Notes under the pieces: generated by a model
Told to the model about the DNA's origin: nothing
Seen by the model: the letters and a program-made list of their open reading frames with translations, nothing else
Database searches by the model: none
Shown: positions 26,312 to 34,467 of the stretch, piece by piece
How the letters are laid out: every line of letters begins with the position of its first letter
Numbering within the stretch: position 1 is the first letter of the stretch
From: Longimicrobiales bacterium
GTDB taxonomy: Bacteria > Gemmatimonadota > Gemmatimonadetes > Longimicrobiales > RSA9
NCBI GenBank assembly: GCA_035461765.1
Contig: DATHUY010000149.1
Location: 41,046-105,045 of the forward strand
Direction of reading: 5' to 3'
Length of the DNA: 64,000 nucleotides
Translations under genes and position numbers: made by a program

Positions 26312-27218
26312 TGGCGGACGTGACATGTCGGGGGAGTCAATGAACTACCCTGCGCTCCAGCCGCTCGATACGGCGCAGCGCGGCAAGGGCCCGTACGTCT
26401 GGCGCTTCACGCTCTTCAACCGCCTCATTCACGCGCTTGCGCTCACCACGTTCTATACGCTGGTCCTGACAGGTCTGCCGCTCCGCTATGCGTGCGCGCC
26501 GTTCGCCAGTGAGCTGATGTACCTGTGGGGCGGCGTGCACTCCGCCGGCGTGATCCACCGCGTCGCGGCCGTCATCATGCTCATCTACAGCGCGATCTTC
26601 ACCGTCTATCTGATCGCGAAGGTCGTGCGCTCACCGCAGCCGAAGCGCATGCTGTGGGGCAGCGACAGCCTGGTGCCGCACCCGCAGGACGCGAAGGACT
26701 TCATCAAGCAGTGGAAATGGTTTTTCACCGGGCGCGATCGCCCGCGCTTCGGCCGGTACGGCTACCTCGAGAAGCTCGACTTCTTCGGCGAGATATGGGG
26801 CCTGGTGATCATTGGCGGCAGCGGCATCGTCCTCTGGTTCCCTGAGATTTTCTCGCGCTGGCTGCCGGGGTGGTGGTTCAACGTCGCCACCGTCTTTCAC
26901 GGCTTCGAGGCGCTGATCGCGGCGTGCTTCATCTTCATCGTGCACTTCTTCAACGTGCACCTGCGCCCGGACAAGTTCCCGCTGGACGCGGTCATGTTCC
27001 ATGGCCGCGCCACGGTTCAGTACATGGAGGAGGAGCACCCGGAGATCGTGGATGGATTCGAGCTCCGGCAAGCACCGTCGCATACCGCTGTCGTCGATGC
27101 ACCGGCACCGCCGCCTTCACGCAGTGCCAGCATCATATCGGCGGTATTCGGATTCCTTGCCCTCGGTGTGGGCATCATGTGCATAGGGATGATCCTGTGG
27201 GCCGTCACCTTCTGCTGA
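26304..27218 (+). CDS. b-type cytochrome membrane subunit
   Basis: A 304-residue four-to-five segment membrane protein of the cytochrome b561/FdhG-like type, expected to hold two b hemes and to oxidise quinol. Candidate heme His lie in LFNRLIHALAL (H43), GGVHSAGVIHRVAAVI and VFHGFEALIAACFIFIVHFFNVHLRP. A fifth hydrophobic segment (ISAVFGFLALGVGIMCIGMIL) ends the protein. ATG 26304 has GGGAGGTG upstream. It overlaps both neighbouring multiheme genes. This pairing resembles the Cbc quinol oxidoreductases of Geobacter, where a b-type subunit reduces a multiheme c cytochrome. Confidence 0.92.
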   Translation: MSDGGRDMSGESMNYPALQPLDTAQRGKGPYVWRFTLFNRLIHALALTTFYTLVLTGLPLRYACAPFASELMYLWGGVHSAGVIHRVAAVIMLIYSAIFTVYLIAKVVRSPQPKRMLWGSDSLVPHPQDAKDFIKQWKWFFTGRDRPRFGRYGYLEKLDFFGEIWGLVIIGGSGIVLWFPEIFSRWLPGWWFNVATVFHGFEALIAACFIFIVHFFNVHLRPDKFPLDAVMFHGRATVQYMEEEHPEIVDGFELRQAPSHTAVVDAPAPPPSRSASIISAVFGFLALGVGIMCIGMILWAVTFC

Positions 27219-28621
27219 CCGGCATCGCGCTGGCGATCACGTTCGCCGGCTGCACCGAGGATCCCGCCGCGAGGACGCGCGTCGGGTCCGCGGATTCATC
27301 TGCTGCGGCCTTCGCCGGGGACGCACATTCCTCCGCCGCGGCTGGCATCCCGATGTCGGACGGTGCCCACGCCGGGCTGCCGTGCGCCCGCTGCCACGAT
27401 GGCGCTGCCATGGGGCGGAGCATACCCGCCGCGAGCGATGACGCGTGTCTGGACTGCCACGAAGCCGACGGAGCAGGCACCGTCGCACTCGGTACCATCG
27501 AGATGGAGCATTACGCACACGGCGGTGACGATGCCATCGCCGCCGGATGCGCATCCTGTCACGTTCACGAGACCGGCGAACTGGAGCTGAGCGTAACAAC
27601 GACCGGATGCGCGCTGTGTCACGCCGAAAGCCTGGCTGGGTCCAGCCCCGAGGGTTGCCGACTCTGCCATACTGACCCCGGCCACGTCGCACTCACCAGC
27701 CAGAACGTGCCCGTAGTGCATTCGGAGCTGCCGTGGATAGGCGGTGAATGCGTGCGCTGCCACTTCGATGTGGGACGCCCGGCCACAACCGTCGCCGCAT
27801 CGACATGTGTGGAGTGCCACAGGAATGCCGCGGCCGTGACGGAGCAGGGCGCCGGGCGCGACCTGCATCCATCGCACACCGGCGTGACGTGCAGTGGCTG
27901 CCACGAAGACGTCTCCCATCACATTGTCGCGATGAGCAGCGGTGTCGAGCTCAGCTGCACGCAATGTCACGCGACCGTGCACGATATCCGTGCCGGCGAC
28001 GTGTTCGCTGCGTCCACGTGCAACGCCTGTCACACCGCGGCGCACGCCGCAGAGCAGCGCCTCATGCTCGGCGTCGCACCCGCAGGACTCGCGGCGACAC
28101 CGGCTGACAAGTTCCTGGTCGGGCTCACATGCCGTTCATGTCATGTGCAGACGGCCGATGCAGCAGGCACCCGCATCAACTGTGTCGGGTGTCACTCATC
28201 CGAGTACGCGACCGTCCTGACATGGTGGGAACGCGGCAGTGCGCAGCGCCTCGCCCAGACCGCGCAGTATGTGGCCGCGGCCAGCGCGGCCGCCGGGTCC
28301 GACAGCGCCCGCGTTCTTGCCGCCGCCGCCGATTCACTCGTCACATTCGTCCGGCAGGGCGGCCCTGCACACAACCTCCCGCTTTCGCATCGCGCGCTCG
28401 AGGAGGCACTCGTGCGGGCGGCCGCCGCCTGGACGGCCACGGGAAGCGCCGCGCCGACGCCGCCGGACCTCGGGCGCACGCCGCGCATGGGCCAGTGCAC
28501 GTACTGTCATTATGAATGGCGGGAGCCTCGCTTCCAGCTGGACATGCCGGATGCGTTCCATCGCAGGGTGATGTCGCGCGGAGAGAACGCTGCGCGTACG
28601 GCGGATCCCCGCACGCCCTGA
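27197..28621 (+). CDS. Tridecaheme c-type cytochrome lipoprotein
   Basis: A 474-residue exported lipoprotein (LLLTGIALAITFAGC, Cys at about 18) with thirteen CxxCH motifs: CARCH, CLDCH, CASCH, CALCH, CRLCH, CVRCH, CVECH, CSGCH, CTQCH, CNACH, CRSCH, CVGCH, CTYCH. A heme-free helical segment of about 100 residues precedes the last heme and the DMPDAFH end. The GTG at 27197 with AGGGA eight bases upstream lies inside the cytochrome b gene (22-base overlap). The lipid anchor could be in the inner or outer leaflet of the outer membrane. It would extend the electron path beyond the anchored 11-heme protein. No porin or terminal reductase gene is adjacent. Confidence 0.92.
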   Translation: MGRHLLLTGIALAITFAGCTEDPAARTRVGSADSSAAAFAGDAHSSAAAGIPMSDGAHAGLPCARCHDGAAMGRSIPAASDDACLDCHEADGAGTVALGTIEMEHYAHGGDDAIAAGCASCHVHETGELELSVTTTGCALCHAESLAGSSPEGCRLCHTDPGHVALTSQNVPVVHSELPWIGGECVRCHFDVGRPATTVAASTCVECHRNAAAVTEQGAGRDLHPSHTGVTCSGCHEDVSHHIVAMSSGVELSCTQCHATVHDIRAGDVFAASTCNACHTAAHAAEQRLMLGVAPAGLAATPADKFLVGLTCRSCHVQTADAAGTRINCVGCHSSEYATVLTWWERGSAQRLAQTAQYVAAASAAAGSDSARVLAAAADSLVTFVRQGGPAHNLPLSHRALEEALVRAAAAWTATGSAAPTPPDLGRTPRMGQCTYCHYEWREPRFQLDMPDAFHRRVMSRGENAARTADPRTP

Positions 28622-28642
28622 CCTGCTACGAGAAAGGGGCGC

Positions 28643-29536
28643 TCAGAGCGGCTCGGCCTCCGCCTCCGGGATGAGTGCGGCAGCGGGCAGAACGAGTGTG
28701 TTGCAGTGCACGGCGCGGATCACGGCTTCGGCTACGCTGCCGATCAGGAACCGTGACGCACCGCTCCGCCCGTGCGTTCCCAGCACCAGCAGGTCCGCCC
28801 CCCACGCCTCCGCTTCGGCAGCGATCTCGCGTGTCGGCTCACCCACCCGCACCTTGCCCTCGGCGCGCTCCGCGCCGGTCTGCTCCAGGAACGCATCCAG
28901 CTCCCGCCTGCCGACATCCATCAGCACACCCGGCTCGAGCGGCGCCATGAGTGGTACGGCGTAGTCGACGACGAACACCGTTCGATTCTGGGCCTCTCCT
29001 CCGGTGAGCAGTGACGCCAGCCGGATGCCTCGCTCGTGGACTTTCGCACTGAGCGCCGACAGGTCCGTGGTCAGCAGCACACGCCGCTGTCCTTCCAGCG
29101 GCGCGCGGCTCACGAGTACCGGGGCGCGGGCACGTCGCAGGACGCGCTGCGCAGTCGTGCCTACTATGGCGCGCGCGACCGGACCGTGCCGCGTCGCACC
29201 CACAATGATGAGGTCCGCCGCCACTTCGCGCGCCATGTCCAGCACCGCCGTCGCCGCAGGCACGGGTACCGCCCGGCACCTCACGCTCTGGCTCGGCGAC
29301 AGCTTCCTGATCTGCTCCTCGAGAAGCTGCTGCACTCCCCGATGGACCTCCTTCCGGGCGTCAGGTCCGAACACCGACATCTCCACATAGGGATAGAGGG
29401 CGGGATCCGGCAGATGGTAGGAATGCACGACGTGGAGCGTCGCTCCCAGCCGGGCAGCCAGCGCGACGGCGTGATCCAGGTGAGGGTCCTCCGTCGCGTC
29501 CGCGATACCGAGCACGATGCAGCGAATGGAGTCCAT
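28643..29536 (-). CDS. Tandem universal stress protein
   Basis: A 297-residue cytoplasmic protein with two UspA domains. The first (IRCIVLGIADATEDPHLDHAVALAARLGATLHVVH) ends in the weakened motif GATRHGPVARAIVGTT. The second (RRVLLTTDLSALSAKVHERGIRLASLL) has an intact ATP-binding motif GTHGRSGASRFLIGS (G-x2-G-x9-G-S). One domain therefore probably binds nucleotide. ATG 29536 has GAGAGGTG upstream. It is convergent with the cytochrome operon (21-base gap). Proteins of this type respond to starvation, hypoxia or oxidative stress. Confidence 0.93.
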   Translation of the reverse strand: MDSIRCIVLGIADATEDPHLDHAVALAARLGATLHVVHSYHLPDPALYPYVEMSVFGPDARKEVHRGVQQLLEEQIRKLSPSQSVRCRAVPVPAATAVLDMAREVAADLIIVGATRHGPVARAIVGTTAQRVLRRARAPVLVSRAPLEGQRRVLLTTDLSALSAKVHERGIRLASLLTGGEAQNRTVFVVDYAVPLMAPLEPGVLMDVGRRELDAFLEQTGAERAEGKVRVGEPTREIAAEAEAWGADLLVLGTHGRSGASRFLIGSVAEAVIRAVHCNTLVLPAAALIPEAEAEPL

Positions 29537-29783
29537 GGCACCTCTCGCACATGTGGGCCGGCCGTCGACCCGGCATCGCCAAAACGGCCGATGCCGCAAC
29601 ATGCGGCCGCTGCCAGCGGCCCGACAGCAGGAATGGCAGCCAGTCGTGTGGTGAAAACCAGTACACGCTGACCTGCGCCACCGGACCGGCCGATGCGACC
29701 GAACCACGCGAAATCCGCTGATGGCTTCATGTTCAGGCACTTTTCTGGCAAAGAGGGCTTTTCACACCCTGAGGAGAGAATTA

Positions 29784-30956
29784 ATGGAAGCTGAGAACTC
29801 GCTGATCCCGTCCCGGCTGCACGACCTGCTCGGTCGCGCGCGCGAGATCGCGCGGACCGTCGTTGCCGAGAACGCGGAGCGGGAGGACAGGGAGGCCTCG
29901 TGGCCCGCCCCGGCCATGTCTGCGCTGGCGGACGCGGGCCTCATGGGGCTCAATGCCCCCACCAGCGCGGGCGGTCACGGTGAGGGCCTGCTCGGACTCA
30001 CGGCGATCACTGAAGCGATCGGACGCGAGAGCGGATCGACGGCGCTGTGTTACGCAATGCATTGCGTCGGTACGGCCGTGATCGCCGCGAAGGCCACGGA
30101 ATACCAGACGCAGACCTACCTGGAGCCGATCGCACGCGGCGAGCACATCACGACGCTCGCACTGAGTGAGCCCGGCACCGGCATGCACTTCTATATCCCG
30201 CAGACGCGGCTGACGGCGCAGGGTGATGAGTACGTGCTGGATGGCACGAAGAGCTTCATCACGAGTGGCGGCCACTGCGACTCGTATGTCGTGTCAGCCG
30301 CGTCGGTCGAACAGCCGTCGAGCGACGGTGCATTCAGCTGTGTCATGATGGACGCGGACACGCCGCGGCTGGAGTGGCTCGACGAATGGCACGGGCTGGG
30401 CATGCGCGCCAACAGCTCACGCACGCTGAAGCTCGACGAGGTGCCGGTCCCGCGGCGCAACCTGCTCGGCGCCGAGGGCGATCAGCTGTGGTATGTATTC
30501 GAAGTGATCGCTCCCTACTTCCTCATGGCGATGGCCGCGACGTACCTCGGAGTGGCGCAGGCGGCGTTCGACATTGCGCTCGCGCATGCAGGGACCCGCA
30601 GGTTCGCCCACACCGGCGAGCTGCTGGGTGCCGACCCCGTGGTTTCTCATCGCCTGGGCACCATGTGGTCGGAGCTGGAGCGGACGCGCCACCTCATCTA
30701 CTCGGCCGCAACGCGCGCCGACGCCGGCGATCCAGGCGCGCTGGTCCCGGTTTTCGCCAGCAAGGCCGCGGCGGGCGACACATCCGTTCTGCTGACGAAT
30801 GAGGCAATGACGATCTGCGGCGGCACGGCGTATCGGGAGAACAGCAGACTGGCGCAACTGCTTCGTGACGCGCGAGCAAGTCATGTCATGGCCCCGACCA
30901 CGGACCTGCTGAAGACGTGGGCCGGTCGCGCACTCGTGAAACTGCCGCTGGTGTGA
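29784..30956 (+). CDS. Acyl-CoA dehydrogenase-like flavoprotein
   Basis: A 390-residue protein of the acyl-CoA dehydrogenase fold: N-terminal helical domain (AREIARTVVAENAEREDREA), a middle FAD-binding beta domain (LALSEPGTGMHF, DGTKSFITSGG) and a C-terminal helical domain ending CGGTAYRENSRLAQLLRDARASHVM. The usual catalytic Glu lies in a (Y/I)EGT-type motif right after RDAR; here that stretch is APTTDLLKTW, so the Glu appears absent. The protein may be a monooxygenase- or desaturase-like relative, or use another base. ATG 29784 has GAGGAGA upstream. Its stop overlaps the GTG start of a histidine kinase gene. Confidence 0.88.
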   Translation: MEAENSLIPSRLHDLLGRAREIARTVVAENAEREDREASWPAPAMSALADAGLMGLNAPTSAGGHGEGLLGLTAITEAIGRESGSTALCYAMHCVGTAVIAAKATEYQTQTYLEPIARGEHITTLALSEPGTGMHFYIPQTRLTAQGDEYVLDGTKSFITSGGHCDSYVVSAASVEQPSSDGAFSCVMMDADTPRLEWLDEWHGLGMRANSSRTLKLDEVPVPRRNLLGAEGDQLWYVFEVIAPYFLMAMAATYLGVAQAAFDIALAHAGTRRFAHTGELLGADPVVSHRLGTMWSELERTRHLIYSAATRADAGDPGALVPVFASKAAAGDTSVLLTNEAMTICGGTAYRENSRLAQLLRDARASHVMAPTTDLLKTWAGRALVKLPLV

Positions 30957-33169
30957 TCGTGGCCGCACGCGTTCTCATCATAGGCAATTCCTCCGAGCCA
31001 GCCTCATGGCGTGCCTCCCTCACGCGGTCGTTTCAGGTCGACACGGCCGCGGACGCCGACGCGCTCGTGCACGGGACCACCCATTTCGATGCAGCGCTGA
31101 TCGATGGCGGCGCGGTGGATCCGCTGCTGATGGCGCAGCGCCTGCACGCTCGGGATGCTACGCTTCAGCTCACGGTCGTCGCGGCGTCCGGCGAGCGTCC
31201 TTCACTCGAGCGTGCCATGATCCTGCGTCGGGGCGTCGGCGAGCTGTGGATCGCCGAGCCGTCCGACCTGGACGCGGCGTTCATCGAGCGTGCGGCGCAG
31301 GTCACCCGGCAGCGGCGCGGCTTTCGGACCATGCATCGCCGCATCGAGCATGATCTCGCGGCCATCGAGCCCCACTCCGCACGCCGCGCATTCATCTCCG
31401 ACGCATACCTCGCCACGTTGCTCGGCCTGCTGCCCGACCCCGTCATCTCCTTCGACCACGACATGCGCGTGATCTCGTGGAATGATGCCGCCACCCAGTT
31501 CTTCGCCCGTACCCGCGGCAATGTGCTCGGCCAGCCGATCCTCGACATTACGACGCCGGTGGATCGCGCCGCGCTCGAGAACCTGCTCTCCGGCCACACG
31601 TCTCCATCACCCGCGCGCGCCGAGATAACGTTCGTGGTGGACGGAGAGCCGCGCGTGGCGGAGGCACTGACCGCGCGCGTCAGTGCCGAAGGTCGGACGA
31701 CGCACATGCTCGTGTTGCACGATGTGACGGAGCAGCGTCGCATACAGACGGAGCTGGAGGCGAACGCAACCGAGCTCGAGGCACAGTCCGAGGAGTTGCA
31801 GCATCAGTCCGCGATGCTCGAGGAAGCACATGCGGACCTCGCATCCGTGAACGAGGAGCTTCAACGGGCCAATGCGGCGCTGACGCAGCGGACTGCGGAC
31901 GCGGAAAAGGCGCGTGAGGAAGCGGAGCGCGCGAATCTCGCGAAGAGCGAGTTTCTCGCCACAATGAGCCACGAGATCCGCACGCCCATCAATGCGATCA
32001 TCGGCTACAACGAGCTCCTGCAGATGGAGCTGGCCGGGCCGCTGACCGCGCAGCAGCGACAGCATCTGGAGCGGGTGCATTCGAGCAGCCAGCATCTGCT
32101 GGCACTGATTCAGGACGTGCTCGACCTGGCGCGGATAGAGGCGCGCCGCGTCGATGTCGAGACGGAGCGGGCCCTCGCCGTCAATGCGGTCGCCGCCGCC
32201 GTCGAGATCGTCGCTGCGACCGCACACGGGCGTGACATCGCTCTTTCGAGCGTGGCTCTGGCCGGTGACGGCGAGACGTACTACTACGGCGATGAACGGC
32301 GCGTCCAGCAGATCCTCGTGAACCTGCTCTCGAACGCGGTGAAGTTCACCGGACGCGGAGGACGCGTCGAGATCGCTTACGGTGTAGAGAACGACTCGCC
32401 GCTCGACGGCACGGACGCGGCTTTCATTCGCGTCACCGACACCGGCATCGGGATTGCGCCCGGCGACCTGGCCCGGATCTTCAAGCCGTTCGAGCAGGTC
32501 CAGCAGGGTCGCACCCGTGACCACGGCGGCGCGGGTCTCGGCCTCGCGATCAGTCGCGAGCTGGCGCAGCTCATGGGCGGCGATATAACCGTGACGAGCG
32601 AGGTCGGCCGCGGTTCCGCGTTCACACTCTGGCTGCCGCGCACCAGTACGAACATGCAGCCGCGCCTCGACATCGCGGACTCCGCGATCGAGCAGCACCC
32701 GGACGGTGTGGCCGACGTCGGGCGCGCCGTTCAGCGTGGGCTCGATGACATCAAGGTAGAGTTCACGCGTGAGCTGCGTGCTGCCATTTCCGTCGCGCGG
32801 GATCTTCCGGATGCCGTTCTCCAGGATCATATCGCCGCCTACGTCGCGGACATCGGTCAGACACTGATCGACCTGGTCGCGCGCTCCGGTGCGACGCCGC
32901 TCGTACGGGACGGCTCCGAGATCCAGCACCTGATCGCGGACCTGCACGGCCGGCAGCGCGCGCTGTTCGGCTGGACCGCCGAGTCACTCAGGCGTGAGGT
33001 CGAGATACTGGAGGCAGTGATCGATCGGGCCGTGCGACGCGAGTGCACCGAGTGTAACGCCGCCGATATCGACGCAGGCCTTCAACTCATTCAGCGGATG
33101 ATCCGGACATCTGAACAGGTGACACTGCGGCATCTGGCGCCGGCACAGGCGCCGGACGAGAAATCCTGA
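30953..33169 (+). CDS. Orphan PAS histidine kinase with extra C-terminal domain
   Basis: A soluble 738-residue kinase. Residues 1-110 look like a receiver-type fold without clear phosphorylation motifs. A PAS domain (FISDAYLATLLGLLPDPVISFDHDMRVISWNDAA) is followed by a coiled coil. The HisKA has MSHEIRTPINAIIGYNELL (H340). The HATPase has NLLSNAVKFTGRGG, DTGIGIAPGDLARIFKPFEQV and GGAGLGLAISRELAQLM. The last 170 residues form a helical domain (LIADLHGRQRALFGWTAESLRREVEILEAVID) that resembles the RsbRD N-terminal type; this is my inference. The GTG start overlaps the dehydrogenase stop (GTGA) and has no separate RBS; GTG 30959 is an alternative. No response regulator is adjacent. Confidence 0.9.
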   Translation: MIVAARVLIIGNSSEPASWRASLTRSFQVDTAADADALVHGTTHFDAALIDGGAVDPLLMAQRLHARDATLQLTVVAASGERPSLERAMILRRGVGELWIAEPSDLDAAFIERAAQVTRQRRGFRTMHRRIEHDLAAIEPHSARRAFISDAYLATLLGLLPDPVISFDHDMRVISWNDAATQFFARTRGNVLGQPILDITTPVDRAALENLLSGHTSPSPARAEITFVVDGEPRVAEALTARVSAEGRTTHMLVLHDVTEQRRIQTELEANATELEAQSEELQHQSAMLEEAHADLASVNEELQRANAALTQRTADAEKAREEAERANLAKSEFLATMSHEIRTPINAIIGYNELLQMELAGPLTAQQRQHLERVHSSSQHLLALIQDVLDLARIEARRVDVETERALAVNAVAAAVEIVAATAHGRDIALSSVALAGDGETYYYGDERRVQQILVNLLSNAVKFTGRGGRVEIAYGVENDSPLDGTDAAFIRVTDTGIGIAPGDLARIFKPFEQVQQGRTRDHGGAGLGLAISRELAQLMGGDITVTSEVGRGSAFTLWLPRTSTNMQPRLDIADSAIEQHPDGVADVGRAVQRGLDDIKVEFTRELRAAISVARDLPDAVLQDHIAAYVADIGQTLIDLVARSGATPLVRDGSEIQHLIADLHGRQRALFGWTAESLRREVEILEAVIDRAVRRECTECNAADIDAGLQLIQRMIRTSEQVTLRHLAPAQAPDEKS

Positions 33170-34036
33170 TCACCATGCGCGCGACCGGCGTGCCGCCCAC
33201 GAGAGCAGCCTCACGACCCTGAATCGCTGGCCGCGATACGGTTCCAGCAGTTCAAGCATGCGATCGTCCGTACCCTCCGGCTCACCGGCGAGCGCGGATG
33301 TGACGAGCGACGGCAGATGCAGATCCCCGGTTGGGACGGCATCGGGATCGCCGGAACCGTAACCCGCAATCATGTTCGCCGTCCACGGGCCGATCCCCCG
33401 CACCTGCCGCAGTCTCAGCCGCAGCCGGTTCGGGTCGGACTCCACCGCCAGGAATGGACGCACTGCCTCGAGCCGCGCCAGCGCATGAAGCGCCCGGGCC
33501 CGCTTCGGATCGATGCCCTGCGCCTCGATCGCCGCGACCGGCACCGCGGCGAGCTGCCGCGCTGTTGGAAACGCCATGCAGCCCGACGACGCCGTGCCCC
33601 ACCGGTTCGCGATGCGGCGGAAATCGCCATAGGCGACCTGCCACCGGACGCGCTGCTGGAGAACCGCTCCCGCCGCCACATCGAACGCCCAGGGTACGCG
33701 CAGCAGGCGGAGTCCGCCGTGCAGCCGGACGACACGTCGCAGGATCGGATGCAGGGGATCGAAAGCGTCGCAGCCGTCCTCGAGCGGAAAACGGGCGAGG
33801 AAATCGCTGAGTACCGCGGCTGCATGCGTGCCGTGCACGTGCACGCGGAATCCAGTGTCCGTGCGTGTGAAGAGCCACGCTACCGGCTGACCGTCCGCCG
33901 TCAGGTGCACCTTGCGGAACGCGTCGGCGCCGCGGGTGCCGGTCGGATCGAAATGGCCGAGGACCTGCTGCGCCATCGTCGCGCCGAGATCGAACGGCTC
34001 AATGACGACAGACGCTTCGTGCGATTCGGGGCGCAT
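33170..34036 (-). CDS. AlkA-type DNA-3-methyladenine glycosylase
   Basis: Base-excision repair glycosylase of 288 residues that removes alkylated purines. It has an N-terminal AlkA_N-like beta domain, followed by the helix-hairpin-helix/GPD domain with LRQVRGIGPWTANMIAGYG. The catalytic Asp is in the following PTGDLHLPSLV. AVLQQRVRWQVAYGDFRRI corresponds to the substrate pocket helix seen in AlkA (ILGQ.VS). It is convergent with the kinase gene, the two stops abutting exactly. The upstream site is weak. No ada gene is adjacent. Confidence 0.9.
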   Translation of the reverse strand: MRPESHEASVVIEPFDLGATMAQQVLGHFDPTGTRGADAFRKVHLTADGQPVAWLFTRTDTGFRVHVHGTHAAAVLSDFLARFPLEDGCDAFDPLHPILRRVVRLHGGLRLLRVPWAFDVAAGAVLQQRVRWQVAYGDFRRIANRWGTASSGCMAFPTARQLAAVPVAAIEAQGIDPKRARALHALARLEAVRPFLAVESDPNRLRLRLRQVRGIGPWTANMIAGYGSGDPDAVPTGDLHLPSLVTSALAGEPEGTDDRMLELLEPYRGQRFRVVRLLSWAARRSRAW

Positions 34037-34152
34037 GCGGGAAATTCAGGACTCGTGAACCGGCGATCCGTTCAAGCTCGCGTGCGACCGCGTGCGGGGC
34101 AATCCGCATCGCAGACCGAAGCGGCTCAGTTCGGCTCGGCTTGACGTATACG

Positions 34153-34182
34153 CTTGCAGGCTTCCACCCGCTCACGTATAGT
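34153..34182 (+). promoter_or_regulatory. Possible promoter of the nor operon
   Basis: CTTGCA (34153-34158), 18 bases, then TATAGT (34177-34182), 55 bases before the first small gene. Just upstream is TTGACG with the palindrome CGTATACG (34145-34152), which could be a regulator half-site. The -35 is a modest match. Confidence 0.4.
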
Positions 34183-34236
34183 GGCGGAGCCCCGCCGTCG
34201 GGGTCATCACCCCTCACGTCTCCCACGCGGCACGCC

Positions 34237-34407
34237 ATGTCCATGCAATCATCCAGTCCCGGCCACGCCGGATCCCGTAAGGACACGGTCGGCGTTTTCT
34301 ACAACGCACTCCGCGGTCTCGGGCTCGTCATGCTGCTCCTCATTCTGCTGAGCATCGTGTATGCGGGCTGGATCGCGATCGTGAACTGGGGCGACATCAG
34401 CGTCTGA
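34237..34407 (+). CDS. Small single-span membrane protein heading the nor operon
   Basis: A 56-residue protein: a polar Ser-rich N terminus, KDTVGVFYNALRGLG, then one strong membrane segment (LVMLLLILLSIVYAGWIAIV) and a short tail NWGDISV. No family name is recognised. It is 60 bp upstream of norC and in the same direction, so it is probably an accessory or assembly subunit of the nitric oxide reductase. The start at ATG 34237 is set by composition; the upstream site is weak, and an ATG two codons later is possible. Confidence 0.7.
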   Translation: MSMQSSSPGHAGSRKDTVGVFYNALRGLGLVMLLLILLSIVYAGWIAIVNWGDISV

Positions 34408-34467
34408 GCGAGCGCCCGGATCGCACTCTCCCGGGCTGACCGGTTCCACCCGAACCCTGCTGCTGCC

